From assembly GCA_963837395.1 (NCBI GenBank), contig CAWINI010000004.1, forward strand, positions 2,970,793-3,034,792: a DNA stretch of 64,000 nt, read 5' to 3'. The translations under genes were made by a program, and so were the position numbers. The stretch comes from CAVZQN01 sp963837395. GTDB lineage: Bacteria; Acidobacteriota; HRBIN11; JAKEFK01. The number at the start of each line of letters is the position of its first letter. Within the stretch, counting starts at the first letter, position 1. Under the pieces are notes generated by a model that searched no databases, was not told the origin of the DNA, and saw nothing but the letters and a program-made list of their open reading frames with translations. This document shows, one piece after another, positions 40,742 through 49,948 of this stretch.

Positions 40742-43700
40742 AAAATTCTTTCTCCTTCTAAAATTCCAACTGTTCGATCCGGCGGATTCACCGGATAAGA
40801 TACTAACCCCTGACGTTTTCGAAGCATGTAACAAAATACGGGAACCGCGGCGCGCGAAAGAAGAAGTGACGCTACTTCTCCTGCCATAAGTGAAACTGCG
40901 AGCCCTTGAAAAATTGGATCAAACAAAATGACAACGGATCCAGCAATGACAGCAGCAGCAGTCAGTAACATCGGCCGAAATCTCACAGCACCAGCGTCAA
41001 CGACGGCTTCTTCCAATGGCATTCCTTGCTTGATCCGTAGTTCAATAAAGTCAACCAAAATGATTGAATTTCTAACGACAATTCCTGCTCCAGCAATAAA
41101 GCCAATCATCGAAGTTGCTGTAAAAAAGGCCCCCAATGCCGCGTGACCTGGGAAAATTCCTACAAGCGAAAAAGGAATTGCCGCCATGATAACCAGTGGC
41201 ATTGAAAAGGATTTAAACCAGGCAACCACAATGATGTAAATCAGAATTAAAACGATCGCGAATGCGATTCCAAGATCACGAAAAACTTCGTAAGTAATAT
41301 GCCATTCGCCATCCCACTTCATTGAAAAATCGGTAGTGGTAAACGGCTGATGGGACGAATATTGCTCAAACTTGATATTTTGTTCTTGCATCTTTTTGGT
41401 GATCGATTCCTTTAATTTGAGAATCGCATACACCGGACTTTCTTCCTTTCCTGCAACGTCCCCCGTTACATAAACAACAGGCATCAGGTTTTTGTGGTAA
41501 ATGTTTTGCTCGCCTCGCACTTCTTGAAGGCTTCCAAGTTCACTTAAAGGAACTAATTTTCCGGATGCAGATGATATTTGAAGCCGCATTATATTTTGAA
41601 TATTGGATCGCGCCGCCCGTGGAATCTCGATCAGGATGTCAACATCCTCAGGCTCATTCGGCAAATGAAATAATCCTGCAACCGTTGGTGTTAATGCAGC
41701 CTGCAACGTTTGAGTTACCTGTTGGGCGCTGATTCCCAACATTGCTGCTCTCTGCCTGTCAACAACAAAACGATATCCAGGGCTGCGTTCTTCAATGTAA
41801 GAATCTACATCCACCACTCCTTCTGTTTCATGAAATATTTTTTCAACTTGTTGTGCGATCTGAATTTGCTTTTCATAATCCGGTCCATAAATTTCTGCTA
41901 CAAGAGTTTGAAGGACTGGATGAACCAGGCGGTACTTCAACAACTTTTACATTGGCATCGTACAGAGCGGCGATATGCTGAATTTGTTTTCGGATTGCTG
42001 ATGCTATTTCATGACTCTGTCTGCTTCGATCTCCTTTAGATACAAAGTTGACCTGAATATCGGAAACATTCGGTCCTTGACGCAAAAAGTAGTGCCGGAC
42101 GAGCCCGTTAAAGTTATAGGGTGCAGCAGTTCCGATGTATGTCTGGTAGTTCACTACTTCAGGCACGTTCCGTAGATACGATGCAAGATGCAACGTTGCG
42201 CGAGATGTTTGCTCAAGTGTGGTTCCTTCCGGCATGTCGATAACAATCTGAATTTCACTTTTGTTATCAAATGGCAACATTTTCACTGTAACCAATTTGA
42301 ATCCAACAAGACTCATGGAAATGGCGAGAAGAACAAACAACACGATGATAAAAGTTCTGCGCTTACGCGAATTCGCCACCAAACCGCCCATATACCTGCG
42401 ATAGAACTTCGTAATCTTTCCTTCAGCATCATGAGCATTCTCACTTCCCGATTTTTCCTTTAATGCACGAATCGCCGCCCACGGAGTAACTACAAATGCA
42501 ACAATCAGTGAAAACAGCATCGCGGCGCTTGCGCCTACAGGAATGGGACGCATATACGGTCCCATGAGTCCACCAACAAAAGCCATCGGAAGAATTGCAG
42601 CAATGACAGCAATCGTGGCCAGAATTGTGGGATTACCAACCTCATCAACAGCTTCTGCTGCGACTTCTGCAAAAGGACGTCCTTGATTTTCAGGCAATCG
42701 GCGATGCCGTACGATGTTTTCAACAACTACAATCGCGTCATCAACCAGAATGCCGATCGAAAAAATTAATGCGAAAAGAGTAATTCGGTTCAGTGTATAT
42801 CCGTACAAATAAAATACTGTGAGTGTTAGCGCAAGCGTTACCGGGATTGCAACAGCTACAACAATTGATTCACGTCTTCCAAGTGCAAAAGCAATCAATA
42901 ACGTAACAAAAACAACAGCAAGCATCATGTGAAATAACAGTTCGTTGGATTTTTCGCGAGCAGTCTCCCCATAATTACGCGTAACTGTGATCTTAATATC
43001 TGAAGGAACGATTTCTTTTTGCCACCTGTTCACTTTCTGAATAAGAACTTCAGCAAGTTCAACGGCATTCGTATTTTTGCGTTTTGCAATGGAAATTGTT
43101 ACTGCCGGCTGTTCCTCCATATTTTGGTTTCTATCCCAATAGAAGACATAATCGGATGCCTCCGCACCACCATCTGTAATCTCAGCAATATTTCTTAAGT
43201 AAACAGGACGATTCTTATGAACTCCGATTACCAGGCTTCCAAGATCGCGTGGTGACGAAACAAAACCGGATGTTTCGACAAAATACTGTGTATTCCCTGA
43301 AGCAAATTGACCGCTGCGCGTCTGCCGATTTGCCGCGGAAATCAATGGAGCCACTTGCAGAAGAGGGATCTGATATGCTTCCAACTTTTCCGGCAGAATA
43401 CGGACGGAAAGAATTCTTCGCATGCCACCAATGATCCGTACTTCAGAGACATTCGGCGTCTCCTTAATTTCGGTGCTTAATGCCGCTGCAACTTTCCGCA
43501 GCATGGAATGATCGTAACGATCACTCGAAAGAGTTAAAGCAAGAATCGGAACATCATCAATAGAGCGTGGTTTTACTAAAGGATGTGAAGCTCCCGGAGG
43601 AATAATGTCAAAATTGCTTTGCAACTTTTGATTGAGTCTAACTAAACTTCTTTCCTCATCCTGCCCAACATAAAAACGCACCACAGTCATAGTCATTCCA

Positions 43701-43975
43701 GGTGAGGAAGTGGAATAGATGTACTCAACACCTGGAATTTCCCAGATTAATTTTTCCATTGGACGTGTTACGCGTTCTTCCAGTTCTTTAGCAGTTGCTC
43801 CGGGCAGTTGCACAAATACATCAATTACAGGGACGATGATTTGTGGTTCTTCTTCGCGTGGCAAAGCCCATACCGCAATGAATCCAAGCATCAGTGAACC
43901 AAAGATGATCAGTGGAGTTAATTTTGAGTTCAGGAAATATTGCGCAATTTTTCCTGCAGGACCCAATCTCTTCAT
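40738..43975 (-). CDS. RND efflux pump permease, frameshifted
   Basis: Two frames make one AcrB-type RND permease of about 1078 residues. The first (from 43975) covers helix 1, the pore domain and helices 2-7 (RRESIVVAVAIPVTLALTLTVF, GILVDDAIVVVENIVRHRR with the proton-relay Asp pair), ending about KVVEVPPG; after a frame change near 41918-41926 the second reads PVLQTLVAEIYGPDYEKQ to the C-terminal helices. One extra base explains it. It exports drugs, metals or lipids across the inner membrane with the adaptor and TolC gene upstream. ArsR-type control of the operon points to metals or a thiol-reactive signal. Confidence 0.88.
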
Positions 43976-45096
43976 GATCGATTCTCCATCAAACCAATTT
44001 CTTCGCCTTTGCTTAACCCTGAAAGAATCTCCACTTTTCCACTTTTTCGATTTCCTGATTTAACCAGCACTCTTTTCCATTGATCATCCTGGTGCACATA
44101 AACCATTTCCAGGTCTGCTTTTTTAATGAGATATTCTTCTGGAACCCAAAGAGATGAAGCACGATGAGATTCCAACATTACATATGCAGAGAGACCGCTC
44201 TGCATCGTTGGAACATCTTCTAAATCTGCTTTGACAAGAAAAGTTCGCGTTGATGGATCCTGAGAGGGGCTTGCCTCTGATACAACAGCCGTGAGTATTT
44301 GATTTGATGCTGCCGGAATCCGGACCTGAACTTTTTGACTTTCCTTCACAAAAGAAAGCAATTCTTGTTCAACGTAAAATGAAACCTGATAAGAGCCTGG
44401 TTTCTCAACAGTAATCAGACTTTGTCCCGCATTTACAAAGGTTCCTGGATCTACATAAACTCCAGACACCACTCCGGGGAACGGCGATTCAATTCGTACA
44501 TAACTGCGGTTTGCAGCAAGCTCTTTTTCATCGGAAGCAATTTGATTTAACCTTGCTTCTGCTTGAGCTATGCGTTGCGCCGCAGCTTCGCTGGAAGCCT
44601 CTGCAGAATTCTTTCGCGAAAGTGCTTCTTGATATTCCTGAGGGCTTGCAGATTTCTTTTCGTATAATTGCCTGAACCTTTCATATGTTGAAACGGCCAG
44701 CTCCTTTTGACTTTCAAATGCGGCATATTGATGCTTTGCTTCCAGAATAGACTGTCGTATCTCCTCACGTGACGATACAAGTTTTTCAGCTTGAGCATTC
44801 AGAGTTCGTTCATCCATGAGCACAAGCAATTCACCCTTTTGAACTTTCGATCCGGTTTTCACTGGAAGTTTTGTTACGAAACCTCCATATCGGCTCGCAA
44901 CTTCAGCAATATCTGCAGCGCGAACTGTTGCTGCAATTTCCAGAACAGCAGCCTCCTGTTCCACGTGTGCCGTTTTCAATGGTTTATTCTCAGAAATATT
45001 TTTTACTTCGTGTTTGTCAGAAGATCCGCATGAAATTGTGCCGATGGCAATAACGAATATTAATATTGCTTTTTCGATTACATTCTTATTTTTCAT
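43972..45096 (-). CDS. RND efflux periplasmic adaptor (membrane fusion) lipoprotein
   Basis: 374 residues: a lipoprotein signal with lipobox TISC (about residue 23), a biotinyl-lipoyl half (VASRYGGFVTKLPVKTGSKVQKGELL), a long coiled-coil hairpin (about 90-175), the second lipoyl half (VRIESPFPGVVSGVYVDPGTFVNAGQSL), and beta-barrel and C-terminal domains. It links the RND pump to TolC. It overlaps TolC by 11 bases and the pump by 4. Confidence 0.92.
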   Translation of the reverse strand: MKNKNVIEKAILIFVIAIGTISCGSSDKHEVKNISENKPLKTAHVEQEAAVLEIAATVRAADIAEVASRYGGFVTKLPVKTGSKVQKGELLVLMDERTLNAQAEKLVSSREEIRQSILEAKHQYAAFESQKELAVSTYERFRQLYEKKSASPQEYQEALSRKNSAEASSEAAAQRIAQAEARLNQIASDEKELAANRSYVRIESPFPGVVSGVYVDPGTFVNAGQSLITVEKPGSYQVSFYVEQELLSFVKESQKVQVRIPAASNQILTAVVSEASPSQDPSTRTFLVKADLEDVPTMQSGLSAYVMLESHRASSLWVPEEYLIKKADLEMVYVHQDDQWKRVLVKSGNRKSGKVEILSGLSKGEEIGLMENRS

Positions 45097-46465
45097 AGAT
45101 CACCTTATTGGACTGCAGAATGTCTTGAGCCCTTCCGGAACATGCAAGCAAAGCTGCATAAGCCGTGTGCACTTCAAAGAGATTTTGTAAATGCATAGTA
45201 CGTGACTCACTGAATGATGCGTCTGCCTGAAGAGAATCTTGAACGGTAACTAGTCCGCTTGCGTAACGCTCCGCGTAAATCCTACGATTCTCTTCAGCTT
45301 GCTTTAAAATAGATTCACTGACGGCATATTTTTCTTTTGCTGCTTGCAAACGGTAATACGCAGATTCTACTTGCAGGCGAAGTGCATTCTGAGTTTCTCT
45401 ATAGCGCTCTTCCGCTTTTTGCGACTCGTATTTTGCGGAAGACAAACTACTCTTATCTGAAAAGCCTCGGAATACGTTCCACCTTAGTTCAATACCAACA
45501 CCCCAGTTGTTACCTGTGTAATCCAGTGAATCGCCATGCCATTCGTAATTCGACCAGCCCTGTATGGAGGGCAAAAACTTTGAATTTGTCATCGCCACCT
45601 TGCGCTCAGCGATATCTTTGCCAGCGTCAGAAATTTGTAATTCAACTCTGTTCTTGTTCATGAGATCGATCCAATAAGAAAGGGGATTAGGAGGAATTGA
45701 GATCTCTGTCATTGGACTTGTTGTTTTCCAGGACAGCTGGAAATTTCCGAGAATCTCATTTAAAGCGGCGACAGCAAGGTTGGCCTCATTTTCTGCATCA
45801 ATCAGTTGTTGCCGTGCTCTTGACAGAAAAACTTCGGCCGAAAGTAAATCCGATTCAACAGAAATACCTGCATCCACTCTTTCTTTCGATTGATCTCGTC
45901 GTGATTGTGCGCTCTTCAAAGTGTCTTGCGCTGCCTCAATTCGTTGGCGAGCCAGTGAAACCGCGTAGTAACGTCTGATCAATTCCTGAATCAAGCGGTT
46001 TTGTTCTGCTTGATACTGAAGTTCGTAAATGTGCATACCGGTTTTTGCTGCCGCATTCCGATTTTCTCTGCCTCCAAAGTCATACAGCAGCCATCCAAGT
46101 TGGAATGAGGAAACATGATCTGTCAGGGCGTCGGGATCATTGAGTGAATCAATATCAAAATTTGCTGCCGTGAACCGTTGCTGATTCAAAAGTGAGCCAA
46201 AAACATATACGGGATTGTTTGAGTGCGAGACAGACTGAACAAAATCAATTGTGGGATAGTAAGACGCAAGCGAGGTGTCGTATTCGGCCTTTGCTGATTT
46301 CGATTCCAGAGCTTTTTGTGAAAGCTGCGGATTATTTTCAACCATGATTCTCGCGGCTTCCTGCAATGTAAGATGATCCCCTTCGGCAGAAGCGTTAGTC
46401 TTACCAATAACAAGCATCCATATCAGTAACATCCAGATAGCTTTAATTGTGGTACTTGATTTCAT
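45086..46465 (-). CDS. TolC-family outer-membrane efflux protein
   Basis: 459 residues: signal peptide (about 1-27), then the two repeats of the TolC fold with long amphipathic helices (LTLQEAARIMVENNPQLSQKALESKSAKAEYD in the first, AERKVAMTNSKFLPSIQGWSNYEWHG in the second). Forms the outer-membrane exit duct. First gene of the TolC - adaptor - RND - DUF2892 operon, divergent from an ArsR regulator. Confidence 0.92.
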   Translation of the reverse strand: MKSSTTIKAIWMLLIWMLVIGKTNASAEGDHLTLQEAARIMVENNPQLSQKALESKSAKAEYDTSLASYYPTIDFVQSVSHSNNPVYVFGSLLNQQRFTAANFDIDSLNDPDALTDHVSSFQLGWLLYDFGGRENRNAAAKTGMHIYELQYQAEQNRLIQELIRRYYAVSLARQRIEAAQDTLKSAQSRRDQSKERVDAGISVESDLLSAEVFLSRARQQLIDAENEANLAVAALNEILGNFQLSWKTTSPMTEISIPPNPLSYWIDLMNKNRVELQISDAGKDIAERKVAMTNSKFLPSIQGWSNYEWHGDSLDYTGNNWGVGIELRWNVFRGFSDKSSLSSAKYESQKAEERYRETQNALRLQVESAYYRLQAAKEKYAVSESILKQAEENRRIYAERYASGLVTVQDSLQADASFSESRTMHLQNLFEVHTAYAALLACSGRAQDILQSNKVIYEK

Positions 46466-46493
46466 AACTATATAATTATATAATTATTAACAT
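46466..46493. promoter_or_regulatory. AT-rich inverted repeat, probable ArsR operator
   Basis: TATAATTATATAATTATTA contains nested inverted repeats of ATAATTAT and fills the short gap between the divergent TolC and ArsR genes. ArsR/SmtB proteins bind AT-rich imperfect palindromes that overlap the promoter, so autoregulation and control of the efflux operon are likely. Confidence 0.5.
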
Positions 46494-46518
46494 AATGTCA
46501 AGTATGATCAGGAGCATT

Positions 46519-46848
46519 ATGGGACAACACTTAACGGACGAAGCTTTAGAATTAGTAGCTGCTCGTTTCCGAATTCTAGGGGAGCCTATGCGGCTAAAAA
46601 TTTTGCAAGAGCTCAAAGAAGGCGAAAAAAATGTAACTGAGTTAGTGGATGCTACGGAAGCGACTCAAGCGAATGTTTCACGACATTTAAGCGTTCTACT
46701 TAACGCAGGTATGGTTTATCGCCGCAGGGAAGGTCTTAACGCTTATTATGGAATTCAAGATGAAACAATTTTCAGGCTTTGCTCCGTAGCCTGCGATTCA
46801 TTAAAAAAGGAAGTAAATATCCGCACCAAAGCGCTCGCTGGTAAATAA
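46519..46848 (+). CDS. ArsR-family winged-helix regulator
   Basis: 109 residues from ATG 46519, chosen for the ribosome site CAGGAGC; a start at 46495 would add eight. Winged helix with LAARFRILGEPMRLKILQELKEGEKNVTELVDATEATQANVSRHLSVLLNAGMVYRRREG. No CXC motif on the recognition helix; two Cys sit near the C-terminus (RLCSVACDS, CX3C), which could bind a metal or act as a thiol switch. Probably represses the divergent efflux operon. Confidence 0.9.
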   Translation: MGQHLTDEALELVAARFRILGEPMRLKILQELKEGEKNVTELVDATEATQANVSRHLSVLLNAGMVYRRREGLNAYYGIQDETIFRLCSVACDSLKKEVNIRTKALAGK

Positions 46849-46899
46849 TCTCTCCATTTTTGTCTGTTTGTACGACAATTTTTCTCTTTTCATTCCTTT

Positions 46900-47166
46900 T
46901 ATGTTGCAAACAAACCTCCGGAAATCAATTCAGTTTTTGCTACCACGCCGAAGAGGGCATCAAGCACATCGATTCCTAAGATGCAAAGCTTTGATGTTCG
47001 GGGGACACTGAGTGATGACAACAACTCCGGAGTGGCTGATCTGGAATGGAAACTAGAAGCAAGCTGCTTTGACACAGTTGAAGGAACTGGATTCACAATT
47101 AACAAAACGATCCTTATTCCGGCTTCAGTTAAGAACTGCAAAATCAAATTAACAGTTGAAGATTGA
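46900..47166 (+). pseudogene. Remnant of an Ig-like/surface-protein C-terminus
   Basis: An open frame without a good start codon reads VANKPPEINSVFATTPKRAS, then a beta-rich stretch (RGTLSDDNNSGVADLEWKLEA, FTINKTILIPASVKN) to a stop. The PPEINSV opening and overall pattern look like one Ig-like domain of a cell-surface protein. An ATG lies inside it at 46981. It may be a decayed gene end or a chance frame; the rest of the 430-base gap holds no other gene. Confidence 0.3.
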
Positions 47167-47237
47167 AAAGAAGGTCATGCATTTACTGAGCTTTTTGTTC
47201 CTTTCAAGAAAATTACCCCCACTAACTAGACTTTAAA

Positions 47238-47265
47238 GGGGCGGAAGACACACGTCTTCCGTCCC
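47238..47265. terminator. Hairpin downstream of the APS-kinase-like gene
   Basis: GGGGCGGAAGAC and GTCTTCCGTCCC pair around ACAC. On the minus strand the stem is followed by TTTAAAG, a weak T-run, at the end of the kinase pair. It may serve as terminator for that operon or be a repeat-family member. Confidence 0.45.
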
Positions 47266-47280
47266 TTGATTTTCAGTCTA

Positions 47281-47817
47281 CTAATTTTGGTGAATCCAAC
47301 CAATGTTTTCTAATTTCTTAAGAACAGTCATTGCTGATTCTTCCGGCGAAGTCCGATCCGATTCTATTATGACATCGGGAGCTGTGGGCTCTTCATATGG
47401 TTCTTGAATTCCGGGAACTGAATTTATTTTTCCTTCTTGAGCCTTTCGATAAATGTTTTTCGTATCGCGCTTCTGACAAATTTCAATTGGACATTTGATG
47501 TAGATTTCCAAAAATCTGGAAATGCATACTCTTGCATTGTCTCTGTACTTACGTTTGTTTGCGGTAGCATCTATGATGACATTCACGCCATTTGACGTGA
47601 GAAGATGAGCCAGCTTTCCTAACACTCCGTAAAACCAATCCCGTTCTTTCCCAGAATAATTTGCATCAGGAGTTAAAAACTTACGAAGTTCATCTGATTC
47701 CAAATGAACAACCAGAATTTTATATTCATCGCGTAACCGTTTGGTTACATATCGTGCGATGGTGCTTTTGCCTGAGGATGGCAATCCGGTGATCCAAATA
47801 GCGAATCCCTGTTCCAT
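47281..47817 (-). CDS. APS-kinase-like P-loop kinase
   Basis: 178 residues with Walker A GLPSSGKST (11-19). The order of motifs follows adenylylsulfate kinase (CysC), but the APS-binding parts differ: LESDELR instead of LDGDNVR, and IDATANKRKYRDNAR where CysC has FISPFR. So the substrate may not be APS; no sulfate-assimilation genes are nearby. It follows the aminoglycoside-phosphotransferase-like gene with no gap, and such a pair is found fused in other bacteria. Confidence 0.78.
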   Translation of the reverse strand: MEQGFAIWITGLPSSGKSTIARYVTKRLRDEYKILVVHLESDELRKFLTPDANYSGKERDWFYGVLGKLAHLLTSNGVNVIIDATANKRKYRDNARVCISRFLEIYIKCPIEICQKRDTKNIYRKAQEGKINSVPGIQEPYEEPTAPDVIIESDRTSPEESAMTVLKKLENIGWIHQN

Positions 47818-48906
47818 TTATTTCTTCAAATATTCATTCACATTTTGAGGATCAAAGACAGAAGTATTGAGAATATTTTGAATAAATTGAAAGATGGTGA
47901 GCCTCATATCATGAGAAAGTGCTGGATACCAAATCGGATTTGCGATCACCAGCCCGCGCCATGCCAAAAACGGCTGAATGACCTGGGTCATTTCCGTATC
48001 TCCAATTGCTTTCATATAAGTATTCCAAAAAATATCAAATAAAACCTGAAATGAACCATTGAATGATCCTGACTTTTGTAAGGAAAAAAATAAATAATTA
48101 ATGAGCATGCTTGCGATATCATCTGCTGGTTCACCCCACTCTCCTCTCGACCGATCCAGCACCGTGAAGTTTATATCTTCACGAAACAAAATATTCCAGG
48201 GATGAAAATCACCATGCACCTGGCAAAGACGGTGATTCATTCCTTTTATTTTCCAGCGCCACTCTACACACTTTTGTTCAATTGGTTGCAGAAGATTGTA
48301 AATGGCGTTGTCATCGGACGGATAGTTATCGATCAGTCCCATAATACATTCACCGTGTCCGATCAAATCGCGAATCCTTCGAGTATATAAATGAGGCGCA
48401 TTCATTTTCGTTTTGTGAATCTCCGTAAGAAAAAGTGCCAAAGCTTCGGCTCGTTGCTCATCAACTGCACCAAGTAAGCCGGATCTATAGATTCTTTCCA
48501 GGTCTTTGTAATAAGTTTCGCCTTGAACGAATTCAGTCAATAGAAAAAATTCTTCCGCCGAACCCGCTGATAAAAAACTGCCGTCTGAAGTTATTGCTCC
48601 GATGTCCAAGCTGCGGACGTGTTCAGGCATTTTGTTATACACAGAATTGGCCCATAAAAGATTCTGCGCGCGATCAGAAAAATGATCATGTCCAAAACTG
48701 TTTTCAGCCATCGTTTCAAGCACAACAATTTCCGGCTTCCCTTGAATTAAAAAGCGCACCAGCACTGGTTTGCCATAACCAAAACCCTTCATATCCGTTG
48801 ATTCTTTACTTCCAATTTGAGTAACTTCAACGACTTTCACTGGACTCTTATAAAGTTGACTGAGATATTTTTGAATTGGTTCTTTGCTCAGTATCGGCAT
48901 GGTCAA
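47818..48906 (-). CDS. Aminoglycoside-phosphotransferase-like kinase
   Basis: 362 residues with a protein-kinase-like APH fold; catalytic loop HGDFHPWNILF, then FTVLDRSRGEWGEPADDIASML, where the metal-binding Asp is present but the usual DFD/DWE context is altered. The N-lobe has VVLETMAENSFGHDHFSDRAQ. A resistance role is unlikely; relatives fused to a P-loop kinase occur in stress regulons (for example Rv2004c of Mycobacterium). Divergent from CheR across the palindrome at 49008. Confidence 0.8.
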   Translation of the reverse strand: MTMPILSKEPIQKYLSQLYKSPVKVVEVTQIGSKESTDMKGFGYGKPVLVRFLIQGKPEIVVLETMAENSFGHDHFSDRAQNLLWANSVYNKMPEHVRSLDIGAITSDGSFLSAGSAEEFFLLTEFVQGETYYKDLERIYRSGLLGAVDEQRAEALALFLTEIHKTKMNAPHLYTRRIRDLIGHGECIMGLIDNYPSDDNAIYNLLQPIEQKCVEWRWKIKGMNHRLCQVHGDFHPWNILFREDINFTVLDRSRGEWGEPADDIASMLINYLFFSLQKSGSFNGSFQVLFDIFWNTYMKAIGDTEMTQVIQPFLAWRGLVIANPIWYPALSHDMRLTIFQFIQNILNTSVFDPQNVNEYLKK

Positions 48907-49007
48907 TCCTCAATTTTCCATATTTTACGTCCAGTCTTTCATTCAAGCTATGTTACCCACAACAGAGTTCACATCTGCCTATGATTTTCTTGGTGCCTAT
49001 GCCAATC

Positions 49008-49023
49008 TGTCACTAATTTGACA
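49008..49023. promoter_or_regulatory. Palindromic operator TGTCA-N6-TGACA
   Basis: TGTCACTAATTTGACA, in a divergent intergenic region. Its centre is about 64 bases before the -12 GC of the CheR promoter, the same distance as the palindrome at 17.7 kb has to its promoter. Confidence 0.6.
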
Positions 49024-49065
49024 CTTTTTCAGAAATGAATCGAGATCAATTGGTTGAAATCTGAA

Positions 49066-49081
49066 GGGTATACATTTTGCT
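49066..49081 (+). promoter_or_regulatory. Sigma-54-like promoter of cheR
   Basis: GGGTATACATTTTGCT: GG-N10-GC with a full TTGCT. Only 14 bases separate its -12 from ATG 49094, but 23 from the in-frame ATG 49103, which argues for the later start. Confidence 0.55.
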
Positions 49082-49093
49082 GCGTTATTAATT

Positions 49094-49948
49094 ATGGTAA
49101 TCATGCAACCTGCAATTCAAGAAAACATCAGGGCGGCAGAATTTGATCCACAAACTATCCAAAAAATCTTTCGCCTGCTTTGCGCGAATAGCGGAGTCGA
49201 TTTTTCAAAATATAAATCTGGAACGATCAATCGTAAGCTTCAACGATGTATGGAGGACTGTGGAATCCATGATCCTGAAGAATATTATTATCAGCTGCTG
49301 GATAATCAGACAGAGATCCGTAAACTGTTTCATTCTTTTCTCATTCCCTTAACAGGTTTTTTCAGAAATTCAAAATTATTTCCAATAATCGAGAAGGAAA
49401 TTTTGCCATTGATTCTTCCTCATGCTCTGAAAAGAGGCACAATTCGTATATGGGTACCTGGCTGCTCAACTGGTGAAGAAGTCTATTCCATTGGAATTTG
49501 TTTGGCTGAGAAACTCGATCTACTTGCGAATCATATTGATGTCAAGATTTTTGGTACCGATGTGAATGAAGAAGCAATCGAGGAAAGTCGCAAGGGATTA
49601 TATTCAGTCCAAAGGTTGAAAGGTGTTAGTAAACAACGTTTGAGGAAGTTTTTCGTAAAAGTGGATGGGGGATATAGAATAGGCAACTTTATCCGATCGT
49701 TTTGTATCTTCGCGCATCACAATCTTCTTAAAGATCCACCATTCAACCATCTTGATATTATTAGCTGCCAAAACGTTTTGATTTATTTGACTATTGAAGC
49801 TCAAGAACCAATTCTTCGTATGTTCTACTTTGCTTTGAACCCTGAAGGCTTCTTTATTCTTGGCGATTCCGAAGCTATACCTACCTACAGACGTGGATTT
49901 AGAAAATGGAGACGCGAATATCCAATCTACGTTCCGGATCATCAATAG
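49094..49948 (+). CDS. CheR-type protein-glutamate methyltransferase
   Basis: 284 residues (281 from ATG 49103): N-terminal helical CheR domain (about 17-85), then the SAM-binding domain with motif VPGCSTGEEVYS (121-132), FGTDVNEEAIEESRKGLYS and ISCQNVLIYL. It transfers methyl from SAM to glutamates of chemoreceptors in known cases. No chemotaxis gene is near and no pentapeptide-binding tail exists, so it may serve another signalling system. The neighbouring convergent gene makes SAM. Confidence 0.9.
   Translation: MVIMQPAIQENIRAAEFDPQTIQKIFRLLCANSGVDFSKYKSGTINRKLQRCMEDCGIHDPEEYYYQLLDNQTEIRKLFHSFLIPLTGFFRNSKLFPIIEKEILPLILPHALKRGTIRIWVPGCSTGEEVYSIGICLAEKLDLLANHIDVKIFGTDVNEEAIEESRKGLYSVQRLKGVSKQRLRKFFVKVDGGYRIGNFIRSFCIFAHHNLLKDPPFNHLDIISCQNVLIYLTIEAQEPILRMFYFALNPEGFFILGDSEAIPTYRRGFRKWRREYPIYVPDHQ

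Noticed and set aside
47281..47817. Sulfate assimilation role (cysC)
   Set aside because: No ATP sulfurylase, PAPS reductase or sulfite reductase gene is nearby, and the APS-binding residues are altered.
47818..48906. Antibiotic (aminoglycoside) resistance gene
   Set aside because: Only the general kinase fold is shared; the neighbours and sequence fit metabolic or stress kinases.
48942..48959. Sigma-54-like element upstream of the APH-like gene on the minus strand
   Set aside because: TGGGTAACATAGCTTGAA has the right flavour but the spacing is off by one base and -12 is TTGAA, so I did not count it.
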